In this document: one piece after another, positions 1 to 9,722 of the stretch | How the letters are laid out: each line of letters begins with the position of its first letter | Numbering within the stretch: the stretch's first letter is position 1 | Origin: Protonemura montana | Taxonomy: Eukaryota; Arthropoda; Insecta; Plecoptera; Nemouridae | Direction: 5' to 3' | Length of the DNA: 64,000 nt | Assembly: GCA_947568835.1 (NCBI GenBank) | Contig: OX387604.1 | Location: 27,514,851-27,578,850, forward strand | Program-made: the position numbers and the translations under genes | Notes under the pieces: model-generated | The model's database searches: none | The model's input: the letters and a program-made list of their open reading frames with translations, nothing else | Told to the model about the DNA's origin: nothing

Positions 1-202
1 TACTGTTCATAGATCAATTACACTACTAGGAGCAACAATAGAATTAAACAAAATAAAAAAAAAAAAAAAAAAACTAAAATTAAAAGAGAAAAACAAAACC
101 AAGAATGACATGATTACCAATGGTACACTTGAATTGTACTTGGCGTGCATTGAATAGTATCCTGCAATAGTAAACTGAAATATAAAATATCCCGTAACTA
201 TA

Positions 203-622
203 TTAGGTGCTAATCGTGGAGTCCATGGCCGTGGCGTCGGTCAATGTTATTTTTGCGGCCCGGACGGCGGCGTCGGGGAACACGAGCTGTGTGTTCCACG
301 TCCCACCCGGTGGTGGTGATGGGAGAGATTGTTGCGTGGTCCTCCCCTTCGTCGGCGGTGGTCTCTGTTGACGGCAATTCCGGCAGATTTTTCTGCACAA
401 TGTGTACACCCCGTATAGACAAAGCACGGCGATGCCGATGCCGAACACGCCTTGGAACCAGTCCCACGCGCATTCGGACAGGAGATAGGACCCACCGGCC
501 TGTGCCGGTCTCGCCAAGCAATGCAATACCATACACGGGTACCATATCCCGTTGACGGGTGTCATGCTCAGGGCACTGTTTGAATGTAAGCTTCGTGAAC
601 TGAAACAATGTAAAGAAATTTA
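203..622 (-). CDS. Possible env-like membrane protein ORF, 3' of gypsy pol
   Basis: The frame is open from about 622 to 203; the first ATG is at 565 and gives 120 residues. A hydrophobic stretch at about residues 36-57 of that reading (core GVFGIGIAVLCLYGVYTL) is followed by a basic, Cys-rich tail (CRKICRNC) and a Pro/Thr/Ser-rich end. This is the layout of a single-pass membrane anchor with a short cytoplasmic tail, and it lies where errantivirus-like elements carry env. No furin site, fusion peptide or ectodomain was identified and the region 623-1556 is closed by stops, so at most a remnant is present. A second, 217-aa reading of the same bases (210-863) is low-complexity Arg/His-rich and looks like a shadow. 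Identification as env is inference from position and topology only. Confidence 0.3.
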
Positions 623-1556
623 GGAAAAACATGTAGGATCGTTTGCTCATTCGGCCAATATTTGCCTCCATGTGGCCCGGGTTGTTCAATCGGCAACACG
701 TAAGTATCCCATTTTCTAAGCACCCCGCGGTGGGGGGTCCGAGAGGTCGTAGAGCTAGCTGATTACCCGCCCCATCCCAATCAGTCCCCCGTCTCGCGCG
801 AGGGGTCGTCACCCGACACTCAGAAAACTGGGCACTTTTTACTTTCTCCGGACCCAGTGTCATACGGAAAAGACTTATTGACGTGAAGCTCCCCGGCTAC
901 GACCAACTCGCCATGCCTTCCCAGGGTCGCTGCCCTCAAAGTCTAATTTTCCATGGCGATTGGGAGCAAAACAAGTCTCTTTAACCCGGACCAAAATATT
1001 TCTGCAACTCACCACGAGCGAAAACTTGACCTTACTTGCGCTTGTGGTCCCACAATACCACATTTATTTACTGCCTATTAAATAGAGGTGGTAGAGAAAA
1101 TACTATAGCTATTTACCAAAACTATTTTCTGGTACCCATTCGAACGTTTAAATGTGAAACTACTTTTTATTTTATTTGAAGCATCCAGTTCAACGCTCTT
1201 CCACGTTCCGCTGACATCCGCCTGTCTCGTCGGCGGTCTAGCGGTGATCGACCGACCTGCTGACGCAGCCAGATTTTGCCTCATTGGTTCGCACCGCCGT
1301 GGGGTCTTGTTAAAATAACGCTGAGTCCGGTATCTTCTCCGGTAGACACCGAACCCGATCGCTTGAGAGTTACTATTGTGTGAACCAACTTAATTTACCC
1401 GAAGTGAGCAACACCTGATACTAAAGTTAATATTCAAAAACTTCGTGGCAATCAAACTCGTGATGCACGTTGCTAACCCCAAAGAAGCCCAAAATTGCAT
1501 GCTAACCTTATTGTGTACTTATGTGTAATATTCCCTAAAAACTAATACTATTTCCC
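623..1556. other. Region between pol and env-like ORF, no gene seen
   Basis: Short ORFs only (for example 875-1063 and 1078-1284, minus strand), none with recognisable motifs. If the element encodes an env ectodomain it should lie here, but all frames are interrupted. Confidence 0.5.
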
Positions 1557-4013
1557 TTAGGTCCTAGCCTCCTCGTCGACCCGATTAGCCCGGTGCGTGT
1601 CGTGAAGCCGCCAGCGGCCCGGTGGGTAGAAGGGTTTCATGCGACACACATGAATTGAATCTTTAACAGCCTTGCCTCGCCTTCCCCTCTGGGTCGCGAC
1701 CTCGTAGGTGACTTCTGATTGCTTTCTTAGGACTACATACGGGCCGGCCCAGCGCTGCATAAGTTTGTCTGTTCGCCCTTTCTTCCGCACGGGGCTGTAT
1801 ATCTTTACCAGGCTTCCTATTGCAAATTCGACGTGCCTGTGGCTGGCATCGAACCGTATCTTTTGTTTTGCCTGTGCCGCCTTGATACGCCTGCTCGCCA
1901 ACTCTCGTGCGTCGTCCAACCTCCCGAAAACTACATCCGCCCCCTCGCAGAGATCCAGCCCTTTGCGTAGGGACACGTCGATCGGGAGGGTAGGTCGCAC
2001 CCCTTTCAGCAGATAAAACGGAGAGAAACGAGTGGTTTCTTGCGGCGAGCAGTTGTAAGAGAATGTCAACAGGTGTACAAAGCAATCCCAGTCGTCATGA
2101 GATGAGGACACATAATTCGACAACATTTGGGCCATAAGGCCGTTGAAATGTTCAACCAAGCCGTTTGTTTGGGGGTGGTAGCTGGAACTGAATGAGCTAC
2201 GTATCCCCATCCCTCTCACGATATCCATGACCAAATTAGACCTGAAAACCTGGCCCCTATCGCTTAAGATTTCCACCGGGCATGAATGCTGGCAAATCAC
2301 ATCCTCCACGATGAACGCGGCGACATCGGTAGCCCCAGCGGTTGGCAAGCATTTTGTAATCGCCCATTTAGTTGCATAGTCGGTGCAGCAGACAATGTAC
2401 TTATTACCCCGTGGAGTTTTTAAAAACGGGCCCAACAGGTCGATACCAATCCGATCAAATGCCTTGCCCACTGGGATCGGTTGCAAGAGGCCCGCCGGTT
2501 TCTGAGGCGGATGCTTTCGCGCTTGGCAATCCGGACACGACTTGATATAGCTCGCAATCTCGTCTGCCATCCTGTCCCAGAAATAGCGCTCTTTCACTTT
2601 TCCTAGTGTTTTCGTGTACCCCAAATGACCTCCCCTGCAAGGCTCATCGTGCAGGCTGTACAGCACCTCGTACCGTAAGCTCTCGGGTATCACTAGCAGT
2701 CTGTTCTCCCCCACCTTCGCAAAATTCTTTTTATACAGAATGTTTCTATCCAACGCATAGCTCCTCGTTCGTCGGGCCAACTTGGACTCGGCTTTCCCCG
2801 GGTCCTTGCACGCCTGTTTTAATTCCAGCAGAGTTGGGTCCCCATCCTGGAGTCGGCCTATATCGTCCATGTCGATCTGCAAGATTTTAGCCTCGTAATC
2901 GGCCTCATCGCCCGCCTCGGCTTGATCTGAGGTGGTGACAGGATAGCGAGACAAGCAGTCTGGTGCATTGTGTAATCGCCCTGATTTGTGTTGGATCGAG
3001 AAAGTGAAGTCCTGTAGCATCACCGCCCACCTTGCCAGCTGGCTTGTAAGGTCCGGGTTCGTCTGTAAGAAACAGAGCGAATGATGGTCCACCACTACCT
3101 TAAACTGATTACCGTACAGGTAAGGGCGGAATACCCTTATAGCATAAACCACGGCGAGGCACTCCTGACGCGTCGTGTTCCACTTAGCTTCTGCGTCCGT
3201 CAATTTTTTCGAGCAGTAAGCTATCGGATGCCATCCATCCTCAAACTGCTGCATGAGCACGCCCCCTACCCCTATCATACAGGCGTCTGTGTGTAACTCG
3301 ATGGGGTTGCCCTGTGAGAAATGCCGTAGAATTGGTGCCGACACCAGAAGATCCTTTAAGGTGTTAAATGCTGTATCTTGGTCGGTACCCCAAAAGAATT
3401 TCACATTTTTCTTCGTCAACCTTGTAAGGGGGTGAGCTACCACCGCAAAATTACCCACGTATTTCCGGTAAAAATTTGCCAACCCCAGGAAGGCGCGAAC
3501 ATCTTTTATTCGCTTGGGAATAGGGAAGTCTTTAACCGCCTTAATTTTATGCTCATTCGGTGCTATTCCTCTGGCATTGACCACGTGCCCCAAAATATCG
3601 ACCTGCTGATATGCAAACTTGCACTTGCTTGGGTTGAGGACGATCTTTGCTTCCCTGAACCTTTCCAACACCAGCCCCAGTCTCGTCAAATGTGATTCGA
3701 AGCAGGGTGACATGCACAGTACATCGTCGAGATATAAGACACACGCCGACCATTTTAAACCCGCTAGCACCCCATCCAGGGTTCTTTGAAAATAGCCGGG
3801 TGCCACAGACAGACCGAAGGGTAAAACCCTGAAGTTATACAACCCTTCCCCTGTAGTAAACGCGGTAATATCCCGACTGCACTCCGCCAGTGGCATTTGC
3901 CAATACCCATGGCGCATATCTAAACTCGAAAAATACTGCGCACCCGAAAGCGAGCTTAACAGTGAGTCAATTACTGGTAGGGGGTAGGAATCGAACTTGA
4001 TCTTCTTGTTCAC
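1557..4013 (-). CDS. pol: Gypsy pol: reverse transcriptase, RNase H, integrase
   Basis: An 818-residue frame. RT motifs include DMRHGYWQMP, FRVLPFGLSVAP and the catalytic YLDD at about residues 94-97. RNase H follows, with IELHTDACMIGVGG and a DHHSL segment. The integrase has an HHCC-type zinc finger ending CPDCQARK, then the DDE core: the first Asp in GIDLLGPF, the second in SDRGQVF, and the Glu in LVEHFN. A GPY/F-like module (RWAGPYVVL) lies near the C terminus. The frame starts inside the RT finger region; the preceding RT residues are in the frame of the 3967-5343 ORF, so the two pieces are separated by a frame shift at the homopolymer 4050-4059. Stop at 1557-1559. The enzymes act in reverse transcription of element RNA and integration of the cDNA. 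Confidence 0.93.
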   Translation of the reverse strand: MNKKIKFDSYPLPVIDSLLSSLSGAQYFSSLDMRHGYWQMPLAECSRDITAFTTGEGLYNFRVLPFGLSVAPGYFQRTLDGVLAGLKWSACVLYLDDVLCMSPCFESHLTRLGLVLERFREAKIVLNPSKCKFAYQQVDILGHVVNARGIAPNEHKIKAVKDFPIPKRIKDVRAFLGLANFYRKYVGNFAVVAHPLTRLTKKNVKFFWGTDQDTAFNTLKDLLVSAPILRHFSQGNPIELHTDACMIGVGGVLMQQFEDGWHPIAYCSKKLTDAEAKWNTTRQECLAVVYAIRVFRPYLYGNQFKVVVDHHSLCFLQTNPDLTSQLARWAVMLQDFTFSIQHKSGRLHNAPDCLSRYPVTTSDQAEAGDEADYEAKILQIDMDDIGRLQDGDPTLLELKQACKDPGKAESKLARRTRSYALDRNILYKKNFAKVGENRLLVIPESLRYEVLYSLHDEPCRGGHLGYTKTLGKVKERYFWDRMADEIASYIKSCPDCQARKHPPQKPAGLLQPIPVGKAFDRIGIDLLGPFLKTPRGNKYIVCCTDYATKWAITKCLPTAGATDVAAFIVEDVICQHSCPVEILSDRGQVFRSNLVMDIVRGMGIRSSFSSSYHPQTNGLVEHFNGLMAQMLSNYVSSSHDDWDCFVHLLTFSYNCSPQETTRFSPFYLLKGVRPTLPIDVSLRKGLDLCEGADVVFGRLDDARELASRRIKAAQAKQKIRFDASHRHVEFAIGSLVKIYSPVRKKGRTDKLMQRWAGPYVVLRKQSEVTYEVATQRGRRGKAVKDSIHVCRMKPFYPPGRWRLHDTHRANRVDEEART

Positions 4014-5343
4014 ATCTCTGTAGTCTACAGCGAATCGTAGCTCCCCTGATTTTTTTTTTCACGAGAACTACCCTACTCGCGTACGCCGAGCGCGAGTGCT
4101 CAATGACTCCTGCCGCTAACATTTCGCCGACTTGCCGACGCACTGCTTCCTGCTCCTTGTGGGCCATCCGATATGGGTGTCGAGCACATGGCGTTTTGTC
4201 CACTATGTCTAGCAAACATGGTGCCACCCTCGCCATGCCCAATTTCATACTAGACACCTCAAATTGATCCTCGAACTTCGAAAACATTGCCATCAGCCGC
4301 TCTCTCTGCCACCCACCCAGAGCTGGATTGATGTCCACCTGTTCCATTGTCGAACCCCCTGTCTTCCCCTCTGCTCGTGTTCGCTCATTCCCTGTTTCTG
4401 GTCCTGCAGCTTCCCTCGCCGGCGCGTCCACGAGGTCCAGAGCGCACCGTACTTGTCCTATCTGATATCCCCTATTCAGTGTGACCGGAAATTTCCCCAC
4501 GTTTACGCACTCTACTCTCATACCGGGCTCTGTGTGAAGAAGTGCCGCGGGCGCCAGCACGTTCTTATTCCAGAACAGGTCTGTATACGGTTCGAACAGC
4601 TGTTCTTTATGTTCTGTCTTTGCACCGGAACTTTGCACCGACTTTGTACCGAACGTGACCTTACACACGGAAACCATCCCCCCCGGGATAACTACGTCTT
4701 CCTCTATATACACCTGGCTTTCCTTTTCAAAATCATCTACTCTAATGCGATCGAGGCCGCTTGATACGTACAACAAGTCCCCCGTACCACCGACGGCTAG
4801 ATCTACCGACGCCGAATTGTGGAACGGTATCGCCACTCTATCGTAACCGTGATCTAACACTACCCTCTTCACGTTATATTCAAGCACGGCATTATGCTTC
4901 TCGAAGAAGTCATTTCCCAAGATACAGCTCGCTGACAACCCCTGTACGGCGATAAAAGGGAGTAAAAACCGATGTCCCCCCAGAGTGACAATCGCTTCAA
5001 CTAATCCAGTCACTTTGAGACATGAATTGTCAGCCGTTTTGAGTATCAGCCCGTTTACCCTTTCGTGAGGTAAATGAGAAATAAAACCTTCGTCTACACA
5101 ACTTACAGCCGCCCCTGAATCCAGGATGGTAGAAGTAGGTTTGCCTTCCACCTCTGCCATGATTCGTAAAGACCCGATAGTCCTAATCATAACCACCCCC
5201 AACTCCACCTTTTCTGCCAATGGCTTTACTGGACTCGTGACCGGGAAACGCTCCCTAACCTGTTCCACACACTTCTTTCGCTCCTCTCGCGAAGCCTGCA
5301 CAAATTCGGGAGACTTTCTTGACAACCCAGAACCACTCCCCAC
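3967..5343 (-). CDS. pol: Gypsy pol: retropepsin protease and start of RT
   Basis: A 458-residue frame beginning just downstream of the gag stop, in a different frame from gag, consistent with programmed frameshifting or re-initiation. The aspartic protease has its catalytic motif DSGA at about residues 75-78 (ILDSGAAVSC) and an ILGNDFF segment typical of the second half of retropepsins. After a linker, the RT N terminus appears with HPYRMAHKEQEAVRRQV and the finger motif SRSAYASRVVLVKKK. Immediately after the KKK codons the frame departs from RT sequence, and RT resumes in the 1557-4013 frame. The break coincides with ten consecutive T on the plus strand, typical of a slippage indel or assembly error. 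Confidence 0.9.
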   Translation of the reverse strand: MGSGSGLSRKSPEFVQASREERKKCVEQVRERFPVTSPVKPLAEKVELGVVMIRTIGSLRIMAEVEGKPTSTILDSGAAVSCVDEGFISHLPHERVNGLILKTADNSCLKVTGLVEAIVTLGGHRFLLPFIAVQGLSASCILGNDFFEKHNAVLEYNVKRVVLDHGYDRVAIPFHNSASVDLAVGGTGDLLYVSSGLDRIRVDDFEKESQVYIEEDVVIPGGMVSVCKVTFGTKSVQSSGAKTEHKEQLFEPYTDLFWNKNVLAPAALLHTEPGMRVECVNVGKFPVTLNRGYQIGQVRCALDLVDAPAREAAGPETGNERTRAEGKTGGSTMEQVDINPALGGWQRERLMAMFSKFEDQFEVSSMKLGMARVAPCLLDIVDKTPCARHPYRMAHKEQEAVRRQVGEMLAAGVIEHSRSAYASRVVLVKKKIRGATIRCRLQRCEQEDQVRFLPPTSN

Positions 5344-5360
5344 AGTCGGGGCTCCCGCTC

Positions 5361-6914
5361 CTACGACTGTGGTCGCCCGTTTCCCGATGTGCCTCCCTCA
5401 GCCGACTGGAACGCGCCTCGTGCCGCTTGCAGGTTGGGACACATACGTATCACATGGCCTTGCTTCTCGCACAAATAACAAACTGGCTTTCCGTTCCATG
5501 CACGTTGGCGGTACCGTCCTCGCCCTTGTTGTGGTTGTACGTCCCTTTCCTGTTCCCGGTAGGGCCCCCGGAATTCTTGCTGGAACCCTTGCGACTCCGG
5601 TCCCCTATAATCCCTGCTATCCCGCTCGTAAAAGACGCCAGTCGTTCCCCCGTTGTACCCGTTGTTGCGAAATTGAGTCGTCGCACCCTCTATGCGCCCG
5701 CAATCCTGTCTGTCTGGTGCTTCCTGTCGCTGTTGCTGAAGTTGCTGCTGTTGCTGAATAGAGAACACTAATGCCTCCTTTTGCACCCGCAGCTCCTGTG
5801 TGATTTCCCCCAGCTGCTCTTTCAACTCTCGTAAGTCAAAGCTACGACCTAAAGGCATGTCGTCACCACGCGCTAACTTCCGGGTTCGCAACTCCTTATT
5901 GATCTCACCCAACTGTTCCCTCAACTCTCGTAGCTCGAGATCCGGGGCCGCACACGCCGCGTCGACCGCATCTACTCGCATCGCCCTGTCCCGTCCCCGA
6001 GTTAGCCGTTGGTCCAACAGAAACTTGGACGACACCGCGCGCCTGAGATTCTCCTTCAATTCCTCTATCGTACGATTATCCCGCATCGCTATCCGGTCAA
6101 TCGAAGACGTGCGCAGTCCCGCAATCACATACTGGACCCTATCCCGCTCGTCCATTTTGGGGTCGACTCGTCTGCATAACTCTATTACGTCGTAGACGTA
6201 CTCCTCATTACTCTCCGTGGGGCCCTGCACTCTCTCCCTCAACTTAAATTTCCACTCGTCCTGGGCTACCGCACTTGTAAAGTCTTCTCGTAGCTTTGTA
6301 CGAACTTCATCCCACGTTAACGGCATCAAATTTCCCGACTTAGCGTGCTCAACTCGCAGACCGCGAAACCATTTCAACGGTGCTCCAGCCAGATAGCACG
6401 GGAGTGTCGCGAGGATCGTCTCATCCGACCACCTATTCGCCGCGGCCTTTCCCTCAAACTCCTCCAGCCAGTCTGTAATCGACTCTGACCCTGGCTGGAA
6501 CTTATAAACCTTTACCGCTATCATGGCTGCGGGATGTGTACTGTGTGTGCCCGTTGCTCCGGTACCGAGAGCTGAATTTGAGCCTATTGCGCGAGGGTCT
6601 ATCACCCGCGTGCGAAACGGTGGTAACTCACCCACCTGTTCGGGATCCAAACCCTGGACTCTGCGACTGCCTCTTATCGCACTCGCGGCCTTGAACTCCT
6701 CCGCTTCACGCACCTCGCGCTCCCTTCGCCGCTCCGAATTGCGCAGAGTCCTATCCAGGTGCGCAAACGGAGATTCGTTCTCCGGGGTGGATTCCGAACC
6801 CTCCTCGTAAACGCCCGAAGTCTCGGCCGGCACCAACGAATCGAATACTATAGAGGATGGCCACTGTCCCTGCCACATGGAGCCCCCGCTCTCTACCACC
6901 CTCCGAAACCGCAC
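5361..6914 (-). CDS. gag: Gypsy gag polyprotein
   Basis: A 517-residue frame starting 42 nt after the primer binding site. Residues about 130-270 form a Retrotrans_gag capsid-like domain, seen in ITDWLEEFEGKAAANRW and in LPCYLAGAPLKWFRGL. A charged coiled-coil-prone region and a Gln-rich stretch (QQQQQLQQQRQ) follow. One CCHC zinc knuckle (CYLCEKQGHVIRMC, CX2CX4HX4C) lies near the C terminus and should bind element RNA. The frame is uninterrupted. The protein would form the virus-like particle in which reverse transcription occurs. Confidence 0.88.
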   Translation of the reverse strand: MRFRRVVESGGSMWQGQWPSSIVFDSLVPAETSGVYEEGSESTPENESPFAHLDRTLRNSERRREREVREAEEFKAASAIRGSRRVQGLDPEQVGELPPFRTRVIDPRAIGSNSALGTGATGTHSTHPAAMIAVKVYKFQPGSESITDWLEEFEGKAAANRWSDETILATLPCYLAGAPLKWFRGLRVEHAKSGNLMPLTWDEVRTKLREDFTSAVAQDEWKFKLRERVQGPTESNEEYVYDVIELCRRVDPKMDERDRVQYVIAGLRTSSIDRIAMRDNRTIEELKENLRRAVSSKFLLDQRLTRGRDRAMRVDAVDAACAAPDLELRELREQLGEINKELRTRKLARGDDMPLGRSFDLRELKEQLGEITQELRVQKEALVFSIQQQQQLQQQRQEAPDRQDCGRIEGATTQFRNNGYNGGTTGVFYERDSRDYRGPESQGFQQEFRGPYREQERDVQPQQGRGRYRQRAWNGKPVCYLCEKQGHVIRMCPNLQAARGAFQSAEGGTSGNGRPQS

Positions 6915-6955
6915 GCCGATTGAGCAAGCCCTTCCCGAAGAAGGATCTTAACCCA

Positions 6956-6973
6956 TGCCCGGCGCCTCCACCA
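6956..6973 (-). other. Primer binding site, tRNA-Ala type
   Basis: On the minus strand the 5' LTR is followed after one base by TGGTGGAGGCGCCGGGCAT. This is close to the complement of the 3' end of eukaryotic tRNA-Ala including CCA; the acceptor part differs from common tRNA-Ala at about two positions. Its placement between the LTR end and the gag start is as expected. Confidence 0.65.
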
Positions 6974-6974
6974 C

Positions 6975-7548
6975 TGTGGCGATTCTTGTATCCCTGTGTC
7001 TGCGTGGGGGCGCAGCTGCAAGAGGGAATCGCCTCAGGGATCGTTTTTGGGACGTGCGGTTGCAGAGGGAAGCAGAAAGGTTCCTCTTCAAAGACCAGAG
7101 CGCCGTTCCCCAGAGTAACGAAAACGTTTATTGCTAAATCCGGAGTACAATCTCCCCACAGAGGGACTCCCGATAGAGTGTACCGGCCGATCGTGACGGG
7201 CCTCTCGCTCCCGGTGGTGCGAAGCTATGCGTACTTACTATTGCAGCACCTTGGACGCAAGCAAAACACCACGCACCCTCACGGTCGAGACTCGATGTTC
7301 GGTCAGTCCGGGTGTTGTCGGTCGGCGAGGCTGGAGCGGAGACGACTCGACGGTTCCGCGGTCGGGGTCCAAGAGAGCGATCGAACGGTCCCGCTGATCG
7401 CATGCAGGGAGGAATTGCATGGTCAGCGGGACCTGCTCCTGAATGTCCAGGCAACCCGCGCTTAGGTGACGTGCGACGGGTTGCCTACCCCTTCAGGTGG
7501 GGGGACGCTTGGCTCTGTCACGATGAGTTATTGGTCCTCATCGTAACA
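6975..7548 (-). repeat. Inferred 5' LTR of the gypsy element
   Basis: Bounded by TGT...ACA: on the minus strand it starts TGTTACGATGAG (7548) and ends CGCCACA (6975), about 574 bp, directly before the primer site. A minus-strand AATAAA signal lies at 7127-7132, the expected position for R-region polyadenylation about 150 bp from the LTR end. There is no second copy in the window to prove it, so the outer boundary rests on the terminal TG/CA and the primer site. Confidence 0.6.
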
Positions 7549-8079
7549 TTATAATAACTTCACCCAAGTTAAGCCACCATAAGTGCAGACAAATGAATTG
7601 TTACTCGAATGGGCGCAATGTTGTTAAGAAACTTACCGTAGAGTTCTAGCTAGACGCATGCCAGGTGGTAATGATTTTCTTATACTTCTTTTTCTTAATG
7701 TTGGACCTACTAGGCTTATTAGGTAATCAAATGATTCGACATTCATACGTGTGTACAGGAAGAATTGTTCAGTATCCCCTTACCTCATATTTTCTTGTAG
7801 CAAGTTGTTGTAATCACCTTATTCGTCACGTCTTCTATTAATAGGTATCACCCACCATCGTCTAGGTGCACGCTTTCGACTTGAAATATAATTACATCCT
7901 AACACAATTGCCATTGTATAACATTGAAAGATAAATACATCTTCTACATCCATAATTCGATGTTTCGGCAATACCACTAACAGTTGTGTTCGTTGACATT
8001 CGGTCTCGTCTCGGTGGTCTCGGATCGCTTCATTCGAGAGACAAGAAAGCTGTGATTGGTTGATTTTTCGTTACTAGTT
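7549..8079. other. AT-rich intergenic region
   Basis: No gene or recognisable element beyond the gypsy outer boundary. Confidence 0.5.
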
Positions 8080-8192
8080 CAAGTTAGCGTCGCATTGTGA
8101 ATGGGCCTTTAAAATATTACGGTACGTTAACGCTTACGTTCTACGCTTATGTTAAAGTTTTAAGTTAGCGGCGCATTGTGAATGGGCCTTTA
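8080..8192. repeat. Two copies of a MITE-like terminal sequence
   Basis: The block AAGTTAGCGTCGCATTGTGA followed by ATGGGCCTTTA occurs at 8081-8112 and again, with one T-to-G change, at 8162-8192. Both copies have the same orientation. Similar short termini are typical of non-autonomous DNA transposons, so this may be two nested or tandem ends. No transposase is present. Confidence 0.5.
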
Positions 8193-8193
8193 G

Positions 8194-8364
8194 ACTCATG
8201 TCTACTTGATTTATCCTTAGCACTAGTTTTAACAAAAACTATTTGAAATGGGTTTTGAATGCTAAGTAGGTAAAGGACAACTAATTTAATAGGAAATTTA
8301 GTAGGAAATGTAGTAGTCCTTTACTTCGAATACATAACCCATTTCAAACAGTTTTTGTTAAAAC
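8194..8364. repeat. Foldback (inverted-repeat) dispersed element, copy 1
   Basis: The left arm at 8226-8280 (starting GTTTTAACAAAAACTATTTG) is mirrored by the right arm at 8315-8364 (ending AACAGTTTTTGTTAAAAC), about 50 bp each around a 34-bp spacer. The outer left flank (CTACTTGATTTATCCTTAGC) recurs in inverted orientation at 49190-49210 and, diverged, at 40067-40090. The arms also recur once at 49131-49183. It is a non-coding dispersed family. Confidence 0.65.
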
Positions 8365-9569
8365 ACACACACACTCATGTGTTTTTTTTTTCTGGTGAAG
8401 TGGAATTGAAGATTTCGCTTCGCTCGCTACGCTCATCAAAAACTCTATTTTTCTCTTCGAAACTTGATTTACACTTGCTTGACTTAATCTACTTCCTTGA
8501 AGTGGGCAAATGCCAGTGGTTTGAAGAATAACATCCTTGTGTAAACCAAGTTCTATTCCATTTTTGGTGAAATCGGCCCTGATAATTTTTATTTTAGTGG
8601 CAAATGTATTATCATCTTTGCTATATGAACGCACATAGAAAAAAGTTAGCCCACCAGTGACGATACAACCACCGCGAAACCTAAGCAATTAGCTAGTGTT
8701 GTCGCAAACACCCACCAGATTTTGACCCCACGGCCTCCCATCCCGTCGGCTGTGATCAAGCTTTTATCTGGCGGGATGAAAGCGAAGGGACGGGTACAAT
8801 AAACTAGTCATCGACAGATTTCGGTGAGAAAAAGGTTTTACGGGCACCCTGAACGCTTTGTTGTGTTTTGGACAACAACTATTTGCAAGTGCGGTAGTGC
8901 GGCAAGTGCGGTAGTAATGGAACAGACAGTCCTTTGCCATTTGCCGACTCAGAGGCAGAGCTGGAAACGCTTTCCTTATTCCTCATGGAACGGATGGTTG
9001 AATAATCATTTCCACATGGCGCTTATGAGTACTCCCTTGACTGAAAAATGATTTTATCCCTTAAAGTGCTCGGACATAAGAGACAATTTTATTTTACTGT
9101 AAACATTCAGACCACTTTATGTGATTACAATCATTTTGATTACAAACACTAAAACATGAGTTGTAATATAATTTATGTCTGATGGAACAATATCTCTGTA
9201 TTAACGGCATACTTTCGCGTTGCTTGGCTTTCCATACATGGACCATCGACGTCTTTTATTACGCGACTATAGTAGTAGTAGTATATAATAAGTATAGTAG
9301 TAGTATAGTAATACTAGGACTACACCTAGTATCCGGCTGTCCACGAAACGTTTAACGAAACGTTAAAAAAAGACCAAAATGCACACCCAAAAAAGACCCA
9401 AAATTTTCACGCGGGTGTCGCGACCTCCACTTGGAAAATACAAAATGTCAATTCCAGGACGCGCTTAAAAGTTTCGAACAAAAATCTGCATACTTACAAA
9501 CCTCAATATAACCAAACACTCAAACGGTACACTCAACTGTAATGCATATGCACTGCACTATTTGCTAGC
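8365..9569. other. Intergenic, no gene seen
   Basis: Contains short ORFs without motifs and a TAG/TAGTA low-complexity patch at about 9270-9320. Confidence 0.5.
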
Positions 9570-9722
9570 CACTGCACCTTCTTCCCATCCGAACGGTAGT
9601 TAAGCAACACTGTGCTGGGTCAGGTATTGGATGGGTGACCACCGAACGGTTTGGCGTGTTGGAAACACCGGTCCTCGTGAGATCACCGAAGTTAACAAAC
9701 ACTGCTCTGGGTCCGGTATATT
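9570..9722 (+). pseudogene. Two tandem 5S rRNA-like fragments
   Basis: 9585-9655 resembles the middle and 3' half of 5S rRNA, with AGTTAAGCAACACTG and ATTGGATGGGTGACCACC. 9661-9720 restarts at an earlier 5S position with ACACCGGTCCTCGTGAGATC and ACCGAAGTTAA. These blocks contain the internal A-box/C-box-like promoter region of 5S genes. Neither copy is complete and both are diverged, so they are 5S pseudogenes or the head of a 5S-derived (SINE3-like) retroposon. Confidence 0.7.

Larger units (their letters stand above)
1..7548 (-). mobile_element. Ty3/gypsy LTR retrotransposon, left end outside window
   Basis: Read on the minus strand the order is 5' LTR (7548-6975), primer binding site (6973-6956), gag (6914-5361), protease and start of reverse transcriptase (5343-3967), RT/RNase H/integrase (4013-1557), then a possible env-like ORF (622-203). 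Protease-RT-RNase H-integrase order is diagnostic of Ty3/gypsy. No sequence matching the 5' LTR was seen between 1 and 1556, so the 3' LTR is either beyond the left edge or deleted. The pol frame is interrupted at a 10-T run (plus strand 4050-4059), so this copy is probably not autonomous unless that run is a sequencing error. Confidence 0.85.

Noticed and set aside
210..863. 217-aa minus-strand ORF
   Set aside because: Composition is low-complexity without motifs, and it overlaps the env-like frame; probably out-of-frame reading.
9570..9722. Functional 5S rRNA gene
   Set aside because: Both fragments are incomplete and diverged and lack matching 5'/3' terminal stems.
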